From Streptomyces sp. NBC_00259 (lineage in GTDB: Bacteria > Actinomycetota > Actinomycetes > Streptomycetales > Streptomycetaceae): a stretch of DNA of 64,000 bases. A model generated the notes under the pieces. The model was not told where the DNA came from. It made no database searches and saw only the letters and a program-made list of their open reading frames with translations. Both the position numbers and the translations under genes were made by a program. Shown in pieces: positions 54,040-63,682 of this stretch. The first letter of the stretch is position 1. Each line of letters begins with the position of its first letter. The stretch is taken from positions 372,001 through 436,000 of the forward strand of contig NZ_CP108080.1 of NCBI RefSeq assembly GCF_036181745.1, in the 5' to 3' direction.

Positions 54040-55710
54040 GTGACGCTCACAGCCCCGGCCGGCAATGGCCTCTCGCACCGCCACACGCACCACTGGTGGC
54101 GCGACGCGGTGATCTACCAGGTGTACGTCCGCAGCTTCCTGGACAGCACCGGCGACGGCATCGGCGACCTCGCCGGGGTCCGTGCCGGACTGCCCTACCT
54201 CAAGAAGCTCGGCGTCGACGGCATATGGCTGAGCCCCTTCTACCCCTCGCCGCAGCACGACCACGGGTACGACGTCGCCGACTACCGCGACGTGGACCCG
54301 CTCTTCGGCGACCTCGCCGAGTTCGGGCTGCTGATCGCCGACGCACACCGGCTCGACATCAAGGTGCTGCTCGACATCGTCCCCAACCACTGCTCCAGCG
54401 AGCACGACTGGTTCCGTGAGGCCCTCGGTGCCGGACCGGACAGCGCCGCCCGCGCCCGGTTCCACTTCGCCGAGGGCCGGGGCCCCGGCGGGGACGTTCC
54501 CCCCAACAACTGGCACGCGATGTTCGGCGGGCCCGCCTGGACCCGGATCACCGAACCGGACGGCACGCCCGGCCAGTGGTACCTGCACATGTTCACGCCC
54601 GAGCAGCCCGACCTGAACTGGCGCAACCCCGAGACCGGCGCCTACTTCGAGCAGGTCCTGCGCTTCTGGCTGGACCGCGGCGTCGACGGCTTCCGCATCG
54701 ACGTCGCCGCCGGTCTCTTCAAGCACCCGGAGCTGCCCGACTCATCGGACCCCGAGGCCGACGCCCGTACCCGTGACTCGGTCAACCCGCTCGCCTGGAA
54801 CCAGCCCGAGGTGCACGACGTGTGGCGCCACTGGCGCGCGGTGTGCGAGGAGTACACGGACCGCGACGGCCGGGAACGGCTGCTCGTCGGCGAGGTCTCC
54901 GTGCCGACCGCGCGTGAACACGCCCGCTACGTACGCCCTGACGAGCTGCACCAGGCCTTCTTCTTCGATCTGCTGAGCGCGCCCTGGGACGCCGGCACGT
55001 TCCGCAAGGTCGTCACCGAGGCCATGCACGACATCGCCGGCACCGGCTCCACCGTCACCTGGGTGCTCAACAACCACGACCAGGTCCGCACCGTCACCCG
55101 GTACGGGGAGTCCGGCACCGAGGGCAGCGGGCTCGGCGCGGCCCGCGCCCGGGCGGCCGCGCTGCTCATGCTGGCGCTGCCCGGCGCCGCGTACATCTAC
55201 CAGGGCGAGGAGCTGGGCCTGCCGGAGGTCGTGGACCTGCCGGACGAGGTGCTCACCGACCCGATCTTCCGGCGCACCGGGAGCCGGGCGCGGATCCGTG
55301 ACGGCTGCCGCGTGCCCCTTCCGTGGTCCGGCCACGCCTCGCCGTTCGGCTTCACCTCGGGCGCCGAGGGGGCCAAGCCGTGGCTGCCACAGCCCGGTTG
55401 GTTCGCCGAGCACGCCACCGACCGGGCACTCTCGGACACCCGTTCGTTCTGGCACCTGTACCGCGACGGGCTGCAGCTGCGGCGCGGACTGCCGCAGCTC
55501 GGCGAGGGCACCCTGCGCTGGCTGGACTCCTCGCCCGACGTCCTCGCCTTCGTACGCGGCGACGGACTCGTCTGCGCCGTCAACTTCGGCACCGCGCCCG
55601 TGCCCGCACCGGTCTCCGGTGCACCGCTGCTGTCCAGCGGGCCCTGCCCCACCGGCGCCCTGCCGGGATCCACCACCGCCTGGTGGATCAGCGACTGCAC
55701 CAACCCCTGA
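54040..55710 (+). CDS. aglA: GH13 alpha-glucosidase (AglA-like)
   Basis: The 556-residue enzyme has the GH13 barrel with V-D-G-I-W-L-S-P-F near 59-67, D-I-V-P-N-H (112-117), nucleophile Asp221 in G-F-R-I-D-V, acid/base Glu285 in L-V-G-E-V and Asp347 in N-N-H-D-Q. Domain wording fits intracellular oligo-1,6/alpha-glucosidases that cut maltose, trehalose-like or isomaltose sugars. No signal peptide, so it acts on imported sugar. A GTG start is used. It leads a four-gene operon with binding protein and permeases, as in agl systems. C-A-T-G-C-A-T-G-C-A-T in the promoter could be an operator. Confidence 0.9.
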   Translation: MTLTAPAGNGLSHRHTHHWWRDAVIYQVYVRSFLDSTGDGIGDLAGVRAGLPYLKKLGVDGIWLSPFYPSPQHDHGYDVADYRDVDPLFGDLAEFGLLIADAHRLDIKVLLDIVPNHCSSEHDWFREALGAGPDSAARARFHFAEGRGPGGDVPPNNWHAMFGGPAWTRITEPDGTPGQWYLHMFTPEQPDLNWRNPETGAYFEQVLRFWLDRGVDGFRIDVAAGLFKHPELPDSSDPEADARTRDSVNPLAWNQPEVHDVWRHWRAVCEEYTDRDGRERLLVGEVSVPTAREHARYVRPDELHQAFFFDLLSAPWDAGTFRKVVTEAMHDIAGTGSTVTWVLNNHDQVRTVTRYGESGTEGSGLGAARARAAALLMLALPGAAYIYQGEELGLPEVVDLPDEVLTDPIFRRTGSRARIRDGCRVPLPWSGHASPFGFTSGAEGAKPWLPQPGWFAEHATDRALSDTRSFWHLYRDGLQLRRGLPQLGEGTLRWLDSSPDVLAFVRGDGLVCAVNFGTAPVPAPVSGAPLLSSGPCPTGALPGSTTAWWISDCTNP

Positions 55711-55763
55711 TCCCCGACCGCCGACACCCCGCCCGTTCCCCCGTCCCAGAAGGAAGTCCTGCC

Positions 55764-57089
55764 ATGACGCCACGACGCATGATGCTTGCGAGCTGCACGG
55801 CCCTGGCCCTCGCCCTCGGCGCGACCGCCTGCGGCGGCGGCCCCGTCACCCCGGCCGGCGGCGGTGACAAGTCCCTCGACGGCCAGACGATCACGGTCGC
55901 GGGCGTCTGGTCCGGCGCCGAGCAGAAGAACTTCCAGAAGGTGCTCGACGCCTTCACCGAGAAGACCGGCGCCACGACGCAGTTCGTGTCCACGGGCGAC
56001 AACGTCTCCACCGTCGTCGGCAGCAAGATCGAGGGCGGCAACGCCCCCGACGTGGTGATGGTCCCGCAGGTCGGTGTGCTCCAGCAGTTCGCGAAGAGCG
56101 GCTGGCTCAAGCCGCTCTCCCCCACCACCGAGAAGTCCGTCGACGGCAACTTCGCCTCCGTGTGGAAGAACTACGGCAGCGTGGACGGCACCCTGTACGG
56201 CCTCTACTTCAAGGCCGCCCACAAGTCGACGGTCTGGTACAGCCCGGACGCCCTCGACCAGGCCGGCGTCAAGCCGCCGACGACGTACGCGGACCTGCTC
56301 AAGGCCGGGCAGGCCGTCTCCGACTCGGGTCTGCCCGCCTTCGCGGTCGCCGGTGAGGACGGCTGGACCCTCACCGACTGGTTCGAGAACATCTATCTCT
56401 CCCAGGCCGGGCCCGAGAAGTACGACCAGCTCGCCGCCCACGAGCTCAAGTGGACCGATCAGAGCGTCGTCGACGCGCTGACCACCCTGGGCAAGCTGTT
56501 CTCGGACAAGGAACTCATCGCGGGCGGCCAGAAGGGCGCCCTCGGCACCGACTTCCCCGGCTCCGTGGAGAAGGTCTTCGGCCCCGAACCCGAGGCCGGC
56601 ATGGTCTACGAGGGCGACTTCGTCGCCGGTGTCGCCAAGGACCAGTTCGGCAGGAAGATCGGCGAGGACGCGGCGTTCTTCCCGTTCCCCGCGGTCGACG
56701 GCGGCAAGGCCCCCGTGGTCAGCGGCGGTGACGCGGCCGTCGTCCTGAAGGACGGCAAGAGCCAGAAGGCCGCGATGGCGTTCCTGGAGTACCTGGCGAC
56801 CCCGGAGGCGGCCGCCGTCTGGGCCGAGGCCGGCGGCTTCCTCTCCCCCAACAAGAAGCTCGACCTCGCCTCCTACGGTGACGACACGACCCGCGCCACC
56901 GCCAAGTCGCTGATCAGCGCTGGTGACTCCGTCCGCTTCGACATGTCCGACCAGGCGCCCGCGGCCTTCGGCGGCACCAAGGGCACGGGCGAGTGGAAGC
57001 TGCTGCAGGACTTCCTGCGCGACCCCTCGAACCCGAAGGCCACCGCGGGCCGCCTCGAGGACGCGGCCGCCAAGGCGTACAAGGGCTGA
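55764..57089 (+). CDS. aglE: Alpha-glucoside ABC transporter binding lipoprotein (AglE-like)
   Basis: The 441-residue protein has a signal peptide ending A-T-A-C-G-G-G as lipobox (Cys23), then W-S-G-A-E-Q-K-N-F, G-N-A-P-D-V-V-M-V-P-Q-V, Y-F-K-A-A-H-K-S-T-V-W-Y and P-E-A-G-M-V-Y-E-G-D-F, the AglE pattern. GAAGGAAG precedes the ATG. It should bind alpha-glucosides outside the membrane and pass them to the permeases encoded next. Confidence 0.9.
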   Translation: MTPRRMMLASCTALALALGATACGGGPVTPAGGGDKSLDGQTITVAGVWSGAEQKNFQKVLDAFTEKTGATTQFVSTGDNVSTVVGSKIEGGNAPDVVMVPQVGVLQQFAKSGWLKPLSPTTEKSVDGNFASVWKNYGSVDGTLYGLYFKAAHKSTVWYSPDALDQAGVKPPTTYADLLKAGQAVSDSGLPAFAVAGEDGWTLTDWFENIYLSQAGPEKYDQLAAHELKWTDQSVVDALTTLGKLFSDKELIAGGQKGALGTDFPGSVEKVFGPEPEAGMVYEGDFVAGVAKDQFGRKIGEDAAFFPFPAVDGGKAPVVSGGDAAVVLKDGKSQKAAMAFLEYLATPEAAAVWAEAGGFLSPNKKLDLASYGDDTTRATAKSLISAGDSVRFDMSDQAPAAFGGTKGTGEWKLLQDFLRDPSNPKATAGRLEDAAAKAYKG

Positions 57090-57095
57090 CGGGAC

Positions 57096-58466
57096 ATGAC
57101 CGCAGTCACCACACCCACCGCACCGTCCGCGGGGCCTCCTCGGCCCCCGGCGGCCGCGAACCCCCGGCGCCGCGCCCAGCGGCGCCGGCGGGTCGTCGCC
57201 CTGGTCTTCGTCCTCCCCGCGCTGCTGCTGCTCGGCGCACTCGTCGTCTACCCCGTGCTGTTCTCGGTCGGCCGGAGCTTCTTCGACGCCTCGGGGACAC
57301 GCTTCGTGGGCGGCGGCAACTACGCCGAGATGTTCCGCGACCCGGCCACGCTGAAGGCCGTCCGCAACAGCACCATCTGGGTCGTCGTGGCCCCCACGCT
57401 GCTCACCGGACTCGGGCTGATCCTCGCCGTGCTGGTGGAGAAGGTCCGCTGGGCCACCGCGTTCAAGCTGCTGCTGTTCATGCCGATGGCGGTCTCCTTC
57501 CTGGCCGCCGGCATCATCTTCCGCCTCGCGTACGAGGAGGACCCCGACAAGGGGGTGCTCAACGCCGCCGTGGTCGGGGTGCACGACGCCTTCAAGGGCT
57601 CGTCGTCGTACCCGACCGCGCGCGCCAGGGACGGCCAGGGACTGACCAAGGCCGCGGACGGGTCGTACGCCACGACGGCGGCCGTCTCCCCCGGCGAGGC
57701 CGTCACGCTCGGACTCGTCGGCGTGAAACCGGCGGAGCTGCCGGCCGGTGCCGGGCCCGCGTACGAGGCGGCGGCCAGGAAGGCCGGCGGTGACGAGCTG
57801 GCCGGCGTGGTCTATCTGGACTTCGCCCCCGGCGGGGGCGGTGAGCAGGGCAAGGTCGACCGGGCCGAGAGCGGGCTGCCGAAGATGGCGGTCGAGGCGG
57901 TGCGGGACGGCAGAACCGTCGCCACCGCCACCACCGCGAGCGACGGCTCGTTCGCCTTCCGGGACCTGGATCCCGGCTCGTACACGGTCCGGCTGCCGGC
58001 GGGCAACTTCGCCCAGCCGTACGAGGGTGTCTCCTGGCTCGGCCCGGCCCTCGTCACCCCGGCCATCATCGGCGCGTATCTGTGGATCTGGACGGGCTTC
58101 GCGATGGTGCTCATCGGGGCCGGGCTGTCCTCGCTGCCGCGTGACACCCTCGAAGCCGCCCGGATGGACGGTGCCAACGAGTGGCAGGTGTTCCGCAGGA
58201 TCACCGTGCCGCTGCTCGCGCCCATCCTGACCGTGGTCTTCGTGACCCTGGTGATCAATGTGATGAAGGTCTTCGACCTCGTCTACATCATCGCGCCGGG
58301 ACCGGTGCAGGAGGACGCCACGGTGCTGGCGACCCAGATGTGGCTGGTCTCCTTCGGCGGCGGCAACAACCAGGGGCTCGGCAGCGCGCTCGGCGTGCTG
58401 CTCCTGCTGCTGGTGATCCCCGCCATGGTCTTCAACGTCCGCCGTTTCCGCAGGAGTCAGTCATGA
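57096..58466 (+). CDS. aglF: ABC sugar permease with a large extracytoplasmic insert (AglF-like)
   Basis: The 456-residue protein is about 150 residues longer than usual. Membrane segments at 33-57, 93-113 and 123-145 are followed by an insert (about 146-312) outside the membrane, then the core: I-I-G-A-Y-L-W-I-W and the EAA loop E-A-A-R-M-D-G-A (353-360). The insert contains A-V-E-A-V-R-D-G-R-T-V and D-G-S-F-A-F-R-D-L-D-P-G-S-Y-T-V, the wording of a SpaA/carboxypeptidase-regulatory-like beta-sandwich. It sits where E. coli MalF has its P2 loop, which contacts the binding protein. It is coupled by ATGA to the second permease. Confidence 0.88.
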   Translation: MTAVTTPTAPSAGPPRPPAAANPRRRAQRRRRVVALVFVLPALLLLGALVVYPVLFSVGRSFFDASGTRFVGGGNYAEMFRDPATLKAVRNSTIWVVVAPTLLTGLGLILAVLVEKVRWATAFKLLLFMPMAVSFLAAGIIFRLAYEEDPDKGVLNAAVVGVHDAFKGSSSYPTARARDGQGLTKAADGSYATTAAVSPGEAVTLGLVGVKPAELPAGAGPAYEAAARKAGGDELAGVVYLDFAPGGGGEQGKVDRAESGLPKMAVEAVRDGRTVATATTASDGSFAFRDLDPGSYTVRLPAGNFAQPYEGVSWLGPALVTPAIIGAYLWIWTGFAMVLIGAGLSSLPRDTLEAARMDGANEWQVFRRITVPLLAPILTVVFVTLVINVMKVFDLVYIIAPGPVQEDATVLATQMWLVSFGGGNNQGLGSALGVLLLLLVIPAMVFNVRRFRRSQS

Positions 58467-59377
58467 GCGCGACCGTCACCGACCCTGCCGTCGCGAAGGA
58501 ACCGCAGGTCCCTGCCGGGCCGGTGCGCCGCCGGCCGGGGGGCCGGCTCGGACGCCGGCTCGGCAGCGGAGTGGTCCAGGCGTTCCTGGTGGTGATCGGC
58601 CTCGTCTGGGTCACCCCGCTCGCCGGTCTGCTCCTGTCCTCGCTGCGCTCGCCCGAGGACAACGCGAGCAGCGGCTGGTGGAGCACGTTCACCAGCCCCG
58701 GGCAGCTGTCGTTCGACAACTACGCGGAGCTGCTCGGCAACGCCGGGATCACCCAGGCGTTCTGGAACACCGTGCTGATCTCGGTGCCCGCCACCACTCT
58801 GGTGATCGCCATCGCGGCGCTGGCCGGCTATGCCTTCGCCTGGCTGGAGTTCCCCGGCCGGGACTGGCTCTTCCTGCTGGTGGTGGCGCTGCTGGTGGTG
58901 CCGGTCCAGGTCGGTCTGCTGCCGGTCGCCAAACTCTTCGGCCAGCTGGGGCTGTTCGGCACGATCCCGGGCGTGGTGCTCTTCCATGTCGCCTACGGGC
59001 TGCCGTTCGCCATCTTCCTGCTGCGGAACTACTTCGCCGACATCCCGCGCGAGATGCTGGAGGCGGCGCGGATGGACGGCGGCAGCGAGTGGCGGATCTT
59101 CACCCGCCTGGTGCTCCCGGTGGGACGGCCGGCGATCGCGAGTCTGGCGATCTTCCAGTTCCTGTGGGTGTGGAACGACATGCTCGTGGCGCTGCTCTTC
59201 GCGGACAGCTCCTCGCAGCCGCTCACGGTGGAACTCCAGTCCCAGGTACGGCAGTTCGGCAGCAACATCGATGTCCTCGCGCCCGGGGCGTTCCTGTCGC
59301 TGATCGTGCCGGTGGTGGTGTTCTTCGCCTTCCAACGGCATTTCGTCCAGGGGGTGATGGCGGGCTCGGTGAAATGA
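58463..59377 (+). CDS. aglG: ABC sugar permease (AglG-like)
   Basis: The 304-residue protein has six membrane segments and the EAA loop E-A-A-R-M-D-G-G-S-E-W-R-I. It forms the transport channel with the preceding permease. Its start overlaps the partner's stop. No ATPase gene is present in the operon; in Streptomyces one shared ATPase (MsiK) commonly energises such importers. No LacI-type regulator adjoins. Confidence 0.92.
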   Translation: MSATVTDPAVAKEPQVPAGPVRRRPGGRLGRRLGSGVVQAFLVVIGLVWVTPLAGLLLSSLRSPEDNASSGWWSTFTSPGQLSFDNYAELLGNAGITQAFWNTVLISVPATTLVIAIAALAGYAFAWLEFPGRDWLFLLVVALLVVPVQVGLLPVAKLFGQLGLFGTIPGVVLFHVAYGLPFAIFLLRNYFADIPREMLEAARMDGGSEWRIFTRLVLPVGRPAIASLAIFQFLWVWNDMLVALLFADSSSQPLTVELQSQVRQFGSNIDVLAPGAFLSLIVPVVVFFAFQRHFVQGVMAGSVK

Positions 59378-59397
59378 GCCCCGGCTCCCGGCCCCGG

Positions 59398-59452
59398 GTG
59401 GGCGCGTGGCGGTCGGCGTACGGGATCCCGTGCGAGGACCGCCCGCGCCCAC
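59398..59452. terminator. Long bidirectional hairpin after the alpha-glucoside operon
   Basis: Arms at 59398-59414 and 59437-59452 pair over 16 positions with one bulged base, and the loop region contains a further perfect 12-base palindrome (ACGGGATCCCGT). It lies between convergent transcription units. Confidence 0.7.
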
Positions 59453-59492
59453 AGCGGTCGCGGGCCGTGCCCCGGGCGCGCAACGGCGCGGG

Positions 59493-60137
59493 TCAGTTCT
59501 CCGGCTCGGGCGGGGCGTAGAAGGCCGTCGTCGCCCGTACCGCGGACGCGACCGTGTCGGCGGGTGCGCCCGAGGCTCCGTACGCCTCGCCCCAGGCCTC
59601 GCTGCTGCGGGCCGCGAAGGCGCGGGCCTCGTCGGAGTCCTGCCAGGCGAGGGCCTCGGCGGGGTCGACGGCGGCGCCCTGCAGGAACCGCCCGAGGCCG
59701 AGCAGCCCGAGGTCCCAGCCGACCCCGACGGCGCCGGGGCCGAACTGGTCCCACATCTCGTCGGGGACGACGGCGACGTGTTCCAGCTCGAACAGCGTGC
59801 GCTCCTCGCCCTCCTCGGTGAGTCGGACCTCCACCTCGCTGAATCCGGGGTTCTCGCCCATCACCCAGCTCACTTTGAGCAGCTTCGGCGGCTCGCAGCG
59901 CAGGATCTCCCCGCCGGCGTTGCCCTGCAGCTGGTAGCGGCCGCCGAGCTTCAGGTCGCCGCTCACCGGCAGGAACCAGCGGCCGATCCGCTCGGGATCG
60001 GTGCACGCGTCCCACACGTCCGAGGCGGCGGCGTCGTAGGTGCGCCGCAGCAGGATGGTGCGCGCCTCACCCTCGGCCAGGGACCGCTTGCCGACCTCGC
60101 GGTGGATGTCGTTGATCTGGTCGACGATGTCGCTCAT
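59493..60137 (-). CDS. SRPBCC (AHSA1-type) protein, second ArsR-coupled copy
   Basis: The 214-residue protein has R-R-T-Y-D-A-A-A-S-D-V-W-D-A-C-T-D-P-E-R-I-G-R-W-F-L-P, G-D-L-K-L-G-G-R-Y and E-L-E-H-V-A-V-V, the AHSA1 pattern, plus a 45-residue helical C-terminal extension. The ATG overlaps the arsR stop. Unlike the copy at 2.1 kb it keeps the full K-L-G-G-R-Y loop. Ligand unknown. Confidence 0.9.
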   Translation of the reverse strand: MSDIVDQINDIHREVGKRSLAEGEARTILLRRTYDAAASDVWDACTDPERIGRWFLPVSGDLKLGGRYQLQGNAGGEILRCEPPKLLKVSWVMGENPGFSEVEVRLTEEGEERTLFELEHVAVVPDEMWDQFGPGAVGVGWDLGLLGLGRFLQGAAVDPAEALAWQDSDEARAFAARSSEAWGEAYGASGAPADTVASAVRATTAFYAPPEPEN

Positions 60138-60487
60138 GGCTGCTCTTCCTGTTCCTGTTGTCTGCGGCGCTCGCGCTTCCCCCGTGCGAGTTCGGTACCG
60201 AGCGCGTCCAGCCGCTGCTCCCAGAAGCCGCGGAACCGGTCGAGCCAGTCGTCGACCTCGCGCAGGGGTGCGGAATCGACGGCGTAGAGCCGCCGGGTGC
60301 CCTCGGCCCGTACGGACGCGAAGCCCGCCTCGCGCAGCACGCGCAGGTGCTGCGACACCGCCGGCTGCGAGATCCCGAACTCGGCACGGATCACCGAGCT
60401 GACCGCGCCTGATGTCTGCTCGCCCTCGGCCAGCAGCTCCAATATCCGGCGACGCACCGGATCCCCCAGTACATCGAATGCGTGCAC
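60134..60487 (-). CDS. ArsR-family regulator, second copy, leaderless
   Basis: The 117-residue protein has [11 protein letters not shown], the recognition helix [13 protein letters not shown] and wing R-R-L-Y-A-V, and a C-terminal basic/Gln-rich tail. There is no metal-binding Cys. The GTG is seven bases from the -10 box and lacks a ribosome site, so the mRNA should be leaderless. It forms a regulator-SRPBCC pair like that at 1.7-2.6 kb. Confidence 0.9.
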   Translation of the reverse strand: MHAFDVLGDPVRRRILELLAEGEQTSGAVSSVIRAEFGISQPAVSQHLRVLREAGFASVRAEGTRRLYAVDSAPLREVDDWLDRFRGFWEQRLDALGTELARGKRERRRQQEQEEQP

Positions 60488-60494
60488 GTCCCGA

Positions 60495-60524
60495 ACTATG
60501 CCAGCCGTCGCTTATATAAGTCAA
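60495..60524 (-). promoter_or_regulatory. Consensus promoter with palindrome for the second arsR
   Basis: On the minus strand TTGACT and CATAGT are 18 bases apart, and the GTG follows the -10 box after seven bases. The perfect palindrome CTTATATAAG (60511-60520) overlaps the -35/spacer and is the likely ArsR operator. Confidence 0.75.
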
Positions 60525-60540
60525 CGCTTAACCATGGTGC

Positions 60541-60581
60541 GCGACACACTCGTGCGGAGTCGCGACACACTCGTGCGGAGT
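60541..60581. repeat. 21-bp tandem repeat before the GT2 gene
   Basis: A 20-base unit, GCGACACACTCGTGCGGAGT, occurs at 60541-60560 and 60562-60581 with one base between (21-base period). It lies 50 bases upstream of the glycosyltransferase start, in the divergent gap. Confidence 0.75.
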
Positions 60582-60632
60582 AGGGAGCGCGGCCAGGGCC
60601 CCTGTCCGCGTTCCACTGGAGGGATGCCACAG

Positions 60633-61610
60633 GTGCAGTTGTCGGTCGTCGTCCCGTGCTTCAACGAGAGCGAGGTGATCGACGCCTTTCACACGGCGCT
60701 GAGCACCGCGCTGGAGCCGACCGGGGACCGCTTCGAGATCTGCTACGTCGACGACGGAAGCAGCGACGGGACCGCCGAGCGCCTGAGGGCGATCGCGGCA
60801 TCGGCGCCGGAGGTGCGCTACACCTCGTTCAGCCGCAACTTCGGCAAGGAGGCCGCCCTGCTGGCCGGGATGCGGATGTCCCGGGGCGCCGCGGTCGTCC
60901 TCATGGACGCCGATCTGCAGCATCCCCCCGAGCTGGTACCGCGGATGCTGGAGCTGCACCGGCACGGCTACGACCAGGTCGTCGCCCGGCGCGACCGCAC
61001 GGGCGAAGGCGCGCTGCGCTCCGCGCTGAGCCGGGCCTACTACCGCCTGGTGCGCCACTTCATGGATGTCGAGATCGCCGACGGTGCGGGCGACTTCCGG
61101 CTGCTGTCACGCCGGGCGGTCGACGCCGTGCTGTCGCTCCCCGAGAGCAATCGCTTCTCCAAGGGCCTCTTCTCGTGGATCGGCTTCGACACGGTCAGCT
61201 TCCCGTACCGCAATGTCCGGCGGGCCGCCGGCCGGTCCAAATGGGGCGGCCGGAGGCTGCTGGAGTACGGGATCGACGGGCTGCTCTCCTTCAACACCCG
61301 TCCGCTGCGGCTGGCGATCCACACCGGGCTGTGGCTCTTCCTCTCCGCTCTCGGCTACGCGCTGTGGATCATCGCGAACGCCGTACTGAACGGCGTCGAC
61401 ACCCCGGGGTACGCGACGCTGATCACCGCCATCGTCGGACTCGGCGGGGTCCAGCTCGCCACGCTCGGCGTCATCGGGGAGTACGTCGGCCGGATCTACC
61501 ACGAGGCGAAGCGGCGGCCCTCCTATGTGGTGCGGGAGACGGACGCGTCCGCGCCGCACCACTCCGGAGCACTGTCCGCGACCGCCGGACAGTCACGGCA
61601 GCGGTCATGA
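60633..61610 (+). CDS. GT2 glycosyltransferase, polyprenyl-phosphate type (GtrB/DPM1-like)
   Basis: The 325-residue enzyme has [10 protein letters not shown] at the start, [21 protein letters not shown] and R-N-F-G-K-E-A-A, as in GtrB/DPM1 enzymes that load a sugar onto undecaprenyl phosphate. Two C-terminal membrane segments lie at about 225-280. I chose GTG because GGAGGG is nine bases upstream; that motif abuts the ATG three codons earlier. The stop overlaps the gtrA start in ATGA, so the pair works together. Confidence 0.9.
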   Translation: MQLSVVVPCFNESEVIDAFHTALSTALEPTGDRFEICYVDDGSSDGTAERLRAIAASAPEVRYTSFSRNFGKEAALLAGMRMSRGAAVVLMDADLQHPPELVPRMLELHRHGYDQVVARRDRTGEGALRSALSRAYYRLVRHFMDVEIADGAGDFRLLSRRAVDAVLSLPESNRFSKGLFSWIGFDTVSFPYRNVRRAAGRSKWGGRRLLEYGIDGLLSFNTRPLRLAIHTGLWLFLSALGYALWIIANAVLNGVDTPGYATLITAIVGLGGVQLATLGVIGEYVGRIYHEAKRRPSYVVRETDASAPHHSGALSATAGQSRQRS

Positions 61611-62017
61611 ACGCCGCCGGCATGCGGCAGTTCGCCGTCTTCGCCATGATCGGGGCCGTCAACACCTGCGTGTACTACGCCGTGTACGCCGTGCTCAACC
61701 TCTGGCTGCCGTATCTCGCCGCCCACGCGCTGGCCTACTCCGTGGGCGTCACCGGATCGTTCCTGCTCAACTCGTACGTCACGCTGCGCACCCGGCCTAC
61801 CTGGCGCGGGTTCGTCCGTTATCCCCTCTCGGGAGTGGCCGGTCTCGTCGGCAGCGGTGTGCTGCTCCATCTCGCCGTGCGCGAGCTGGGCGCGGACGAG
61901 CATGTCGCCGCCCTCGCGGCCGGGGTGCTGGTCACCCCGCTGTCGTTCCTCGTCGCACGGTGGGCGATCACCTCCGGGGCCAGGAAGCCGGTCACGGAAG
62001 CCGCGTCGAGTAAGTGA
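61607..62017 (+). CDS. GtrA-family membrane protein (putative flippase)
   Basis: The 136-residue protein has four membrane segments and the GtrA marks F-A-M-I-G-A-V-N-T and [10 protein letters not shown]. GtrA proteins are thought to flip the lipid-linked sugar made by GtrB. Translation is coupled to the glycosyltransferase. Its 3' end overlaps the convergent DUF6056 gene by 26 bases. Confidence 0.9.
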   Translation: MNAAGMRQFAVFAMIGAVNTCVYYAVYAVLNLWLPYLAAHALAYSVGVTGSFLLNSYVTLRTRPTWRGFVRYPLSGVAGLVGSGVLLHLAVRELGADEHVAALAAGVLVTPLSFLVARWAITSGARKPVTEAASSK

Positions 62018-63488
62018 CCTCGTCCAGACGGTAGTAGTCGGCGACGCACCGGGCCGGCCACCCGATGCGGCCCCGGTCGCGGAACGGTTCGAGCATCCCG
62101 GCGACCGGGAGCGGTGTGTACGGGAGGACCTTCGCGCCGCTCGCCGCCCCGGCGCGCAGCCGCGCGTCCTGGCGGTCCCACTGCCCGGCCCGTACGCGCA
62201 TGTCCTGCCCGAGCTGGTGGAGCGGCCGGGCCAGCCCGACGACGGACACGGCGAGGACGGTCGCGGCCACGGCCGCCGCCAGGGCCGCCCACGGCCGCGG
62301 CATCCGGGTGCGCAGGGCTCGGCCGAGGAGGGCGCCGACGGCGACGAGCAGCAGCACGTACAGCAGCAGATAGTCGTTCCAGGTGCGGGCCGCGGACGAG
62401 ACGCGTGCGCCGAAGACGGGATACGTGACGACGGTGCACAGATATCCGGCGACGAGGACGGCGAGCACACCGCAGGCGGCGAGCGGAAGCGGTCTGCACG
62501 GCCGGCGCAGAACGGATCCGGTGCCGCCGGGCCGCGCCAGCAGGCCCAGCAGCAGTCCGGCAGCGACCGCTCCCGCGTACGGCCAGGTCGTGAGGACGGT
62601 TTCCACGATCCGTGCGAAGCCCCGTGCCGAGGCCGCCAGAGACTCGGGGGAGATCATCGAGGTGGTCTCCGCGCCGAAGCGGGTCCGCCGGCGGCGTGAC
62701 CCTGGTGACGTCATCAGTACGGCGGTGCCGACGGCGATCCCGGCCGCCCCGAGCAGCGCCCAGGTCCTGAGGGCGGGCCACGCCCGCTCGGTGACGAGCC
62801 GTCGGCCGGTCAGCAGCAGTCCCGAGAGGACCACCAGGGCCACGATCGAGGTCTCCTCCGAGAGCGTGCCGATGAGGATCCCCGCGAGCACCACCGTCAC
62901 GAGGGCGGCGGTCCGGCCCCGCCTGCCGCGCGCGCACAGGGCCGGGACGACGGCGGCGCAGGCGAGCACGGGCGCCAGGGTGTGGGAGACGGAGCCCGCG
63001 GGCCAGTAGAGGGTCTTGTACGTGTTGGGCGTCGCCAGCAGGAACACCGCGGTGACCGTGGCGGCCACGAGCAGCGGGATCCCGCGCGGCGCCCGCTGCC
63101 CCGCCCGGCGCAGCAGCAGGACGGTCAGGGTCCACACCACGAGCAACGTGAGCAGCCCGCTGACCAGCGCGTACCACTGGTGACCGGCGACCGGGAACTC
63201 GGCGTAGAGACCGACGAGGAGGGCATTGCCGACGCGGCCGTTGTCGGTGACGTAGAACTTCCCGATGAGACCGGCGACTCCGTGGTCGCGCACCACCGGC
63301 AGGAAGCACCACTCGTCGGCACTGGGCCGGACGTGGCGGCCCAGCCATGCGGCGACCGCCAGCAGCCCAAGCGGCAGCGCGGCGAGGAGCACGGCGCAGA
63401 CGGTGACGCGCGACGAGAACCACGGTCCGCCGCCCTTCCCCCGCCCGGGCGGCCCGGAGGGTTCATCCGGTTCCTGCGGGGTGGTCAT
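61992..63488 (-). CDS. DUF6056-like polytopic membrane protein
   Basis: The 498-residue protein has about eleven membrane segments. The first extracytoplasmic loop has S-A-D-E-W-C-F, then D-N-G-R-V-G-N-A-L, and a later loop E-E-T-S-I-V-A; acidic residues in the first loop resemble those of GT-C mannosyl/arabinosyl transferases. I place it in DUF6056. It might use the lipid-linked sugar made by the convergent GT2/GtrA pair, a guess from position. An ATG seven codons earlier is possible; neither has a good ribosome site. Confidence 0.8.
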   Translation of the reverse strand: MTTPQEPDEPSGPPGRGKGGGPWFSSRVTVCAVLLAALPLGLLAVAAWLGRHVRPSADEWCFLPVVRDHGVAGLIGKFYVTDNGRVGNALLVGLYAEFPVAGHQWYALVSGLLTLLVVWTLTVLLLRRAGQRAPRGIPLLVAATVTAVFLLATPNTYKTLYWPAGSVSHTLAPVLACAAVVPALCARGRRGRTAALVTVVLAGILIGTLSEETSIVALVVLSGLLLTGRRLVTERAWPALRTWALLGAAGIAVGTAVLMTSPGSRRRRTRFGAETTSMISPESLAASARGFARIVETVLTTWPYAGAVAAGLLLGLLARPGGTGSVLRRPCRPLPLAACGVLAVLVAGYLCTVVTYPVFGARVSSAARTWNDYLLLYVLLLVAVGALLGRALRTRMPRPWAALAAAVAATVLAVSVVGLARPLHQLGQDMRVRAGQWDRQDARLRAGAASGAKVLPYTPLPVAGMLEPFRDRGRIGWPARCVADYYRLDEVTYSTRLP

Positions 63489-63682
63489 GCGTGATGCGCC
63501 GACGGCCATGTCCGTCACTAGTTGCACGCTTCCCGCACCGCTCAACCGCCCGGCCGTCATGTGGAGCAGCAGGAAGCCCCGATGGGGCGGCGGAGGCGGG
63601 CGCGGCGCGTGTCGCCTTGCCATGGCGCGGTGCGGGTGCGGAGCGCCCGTGGCCGGCGTACGCCCCGGAAGCCGACGTGGGC

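Noticed and set aside
61992..62017. Overlap of convergent gtrA and DUF6056 3' ends as an antisense control element
   Set aside because: A 26-base tail overlap is common in compact genomes and shows no further structure.
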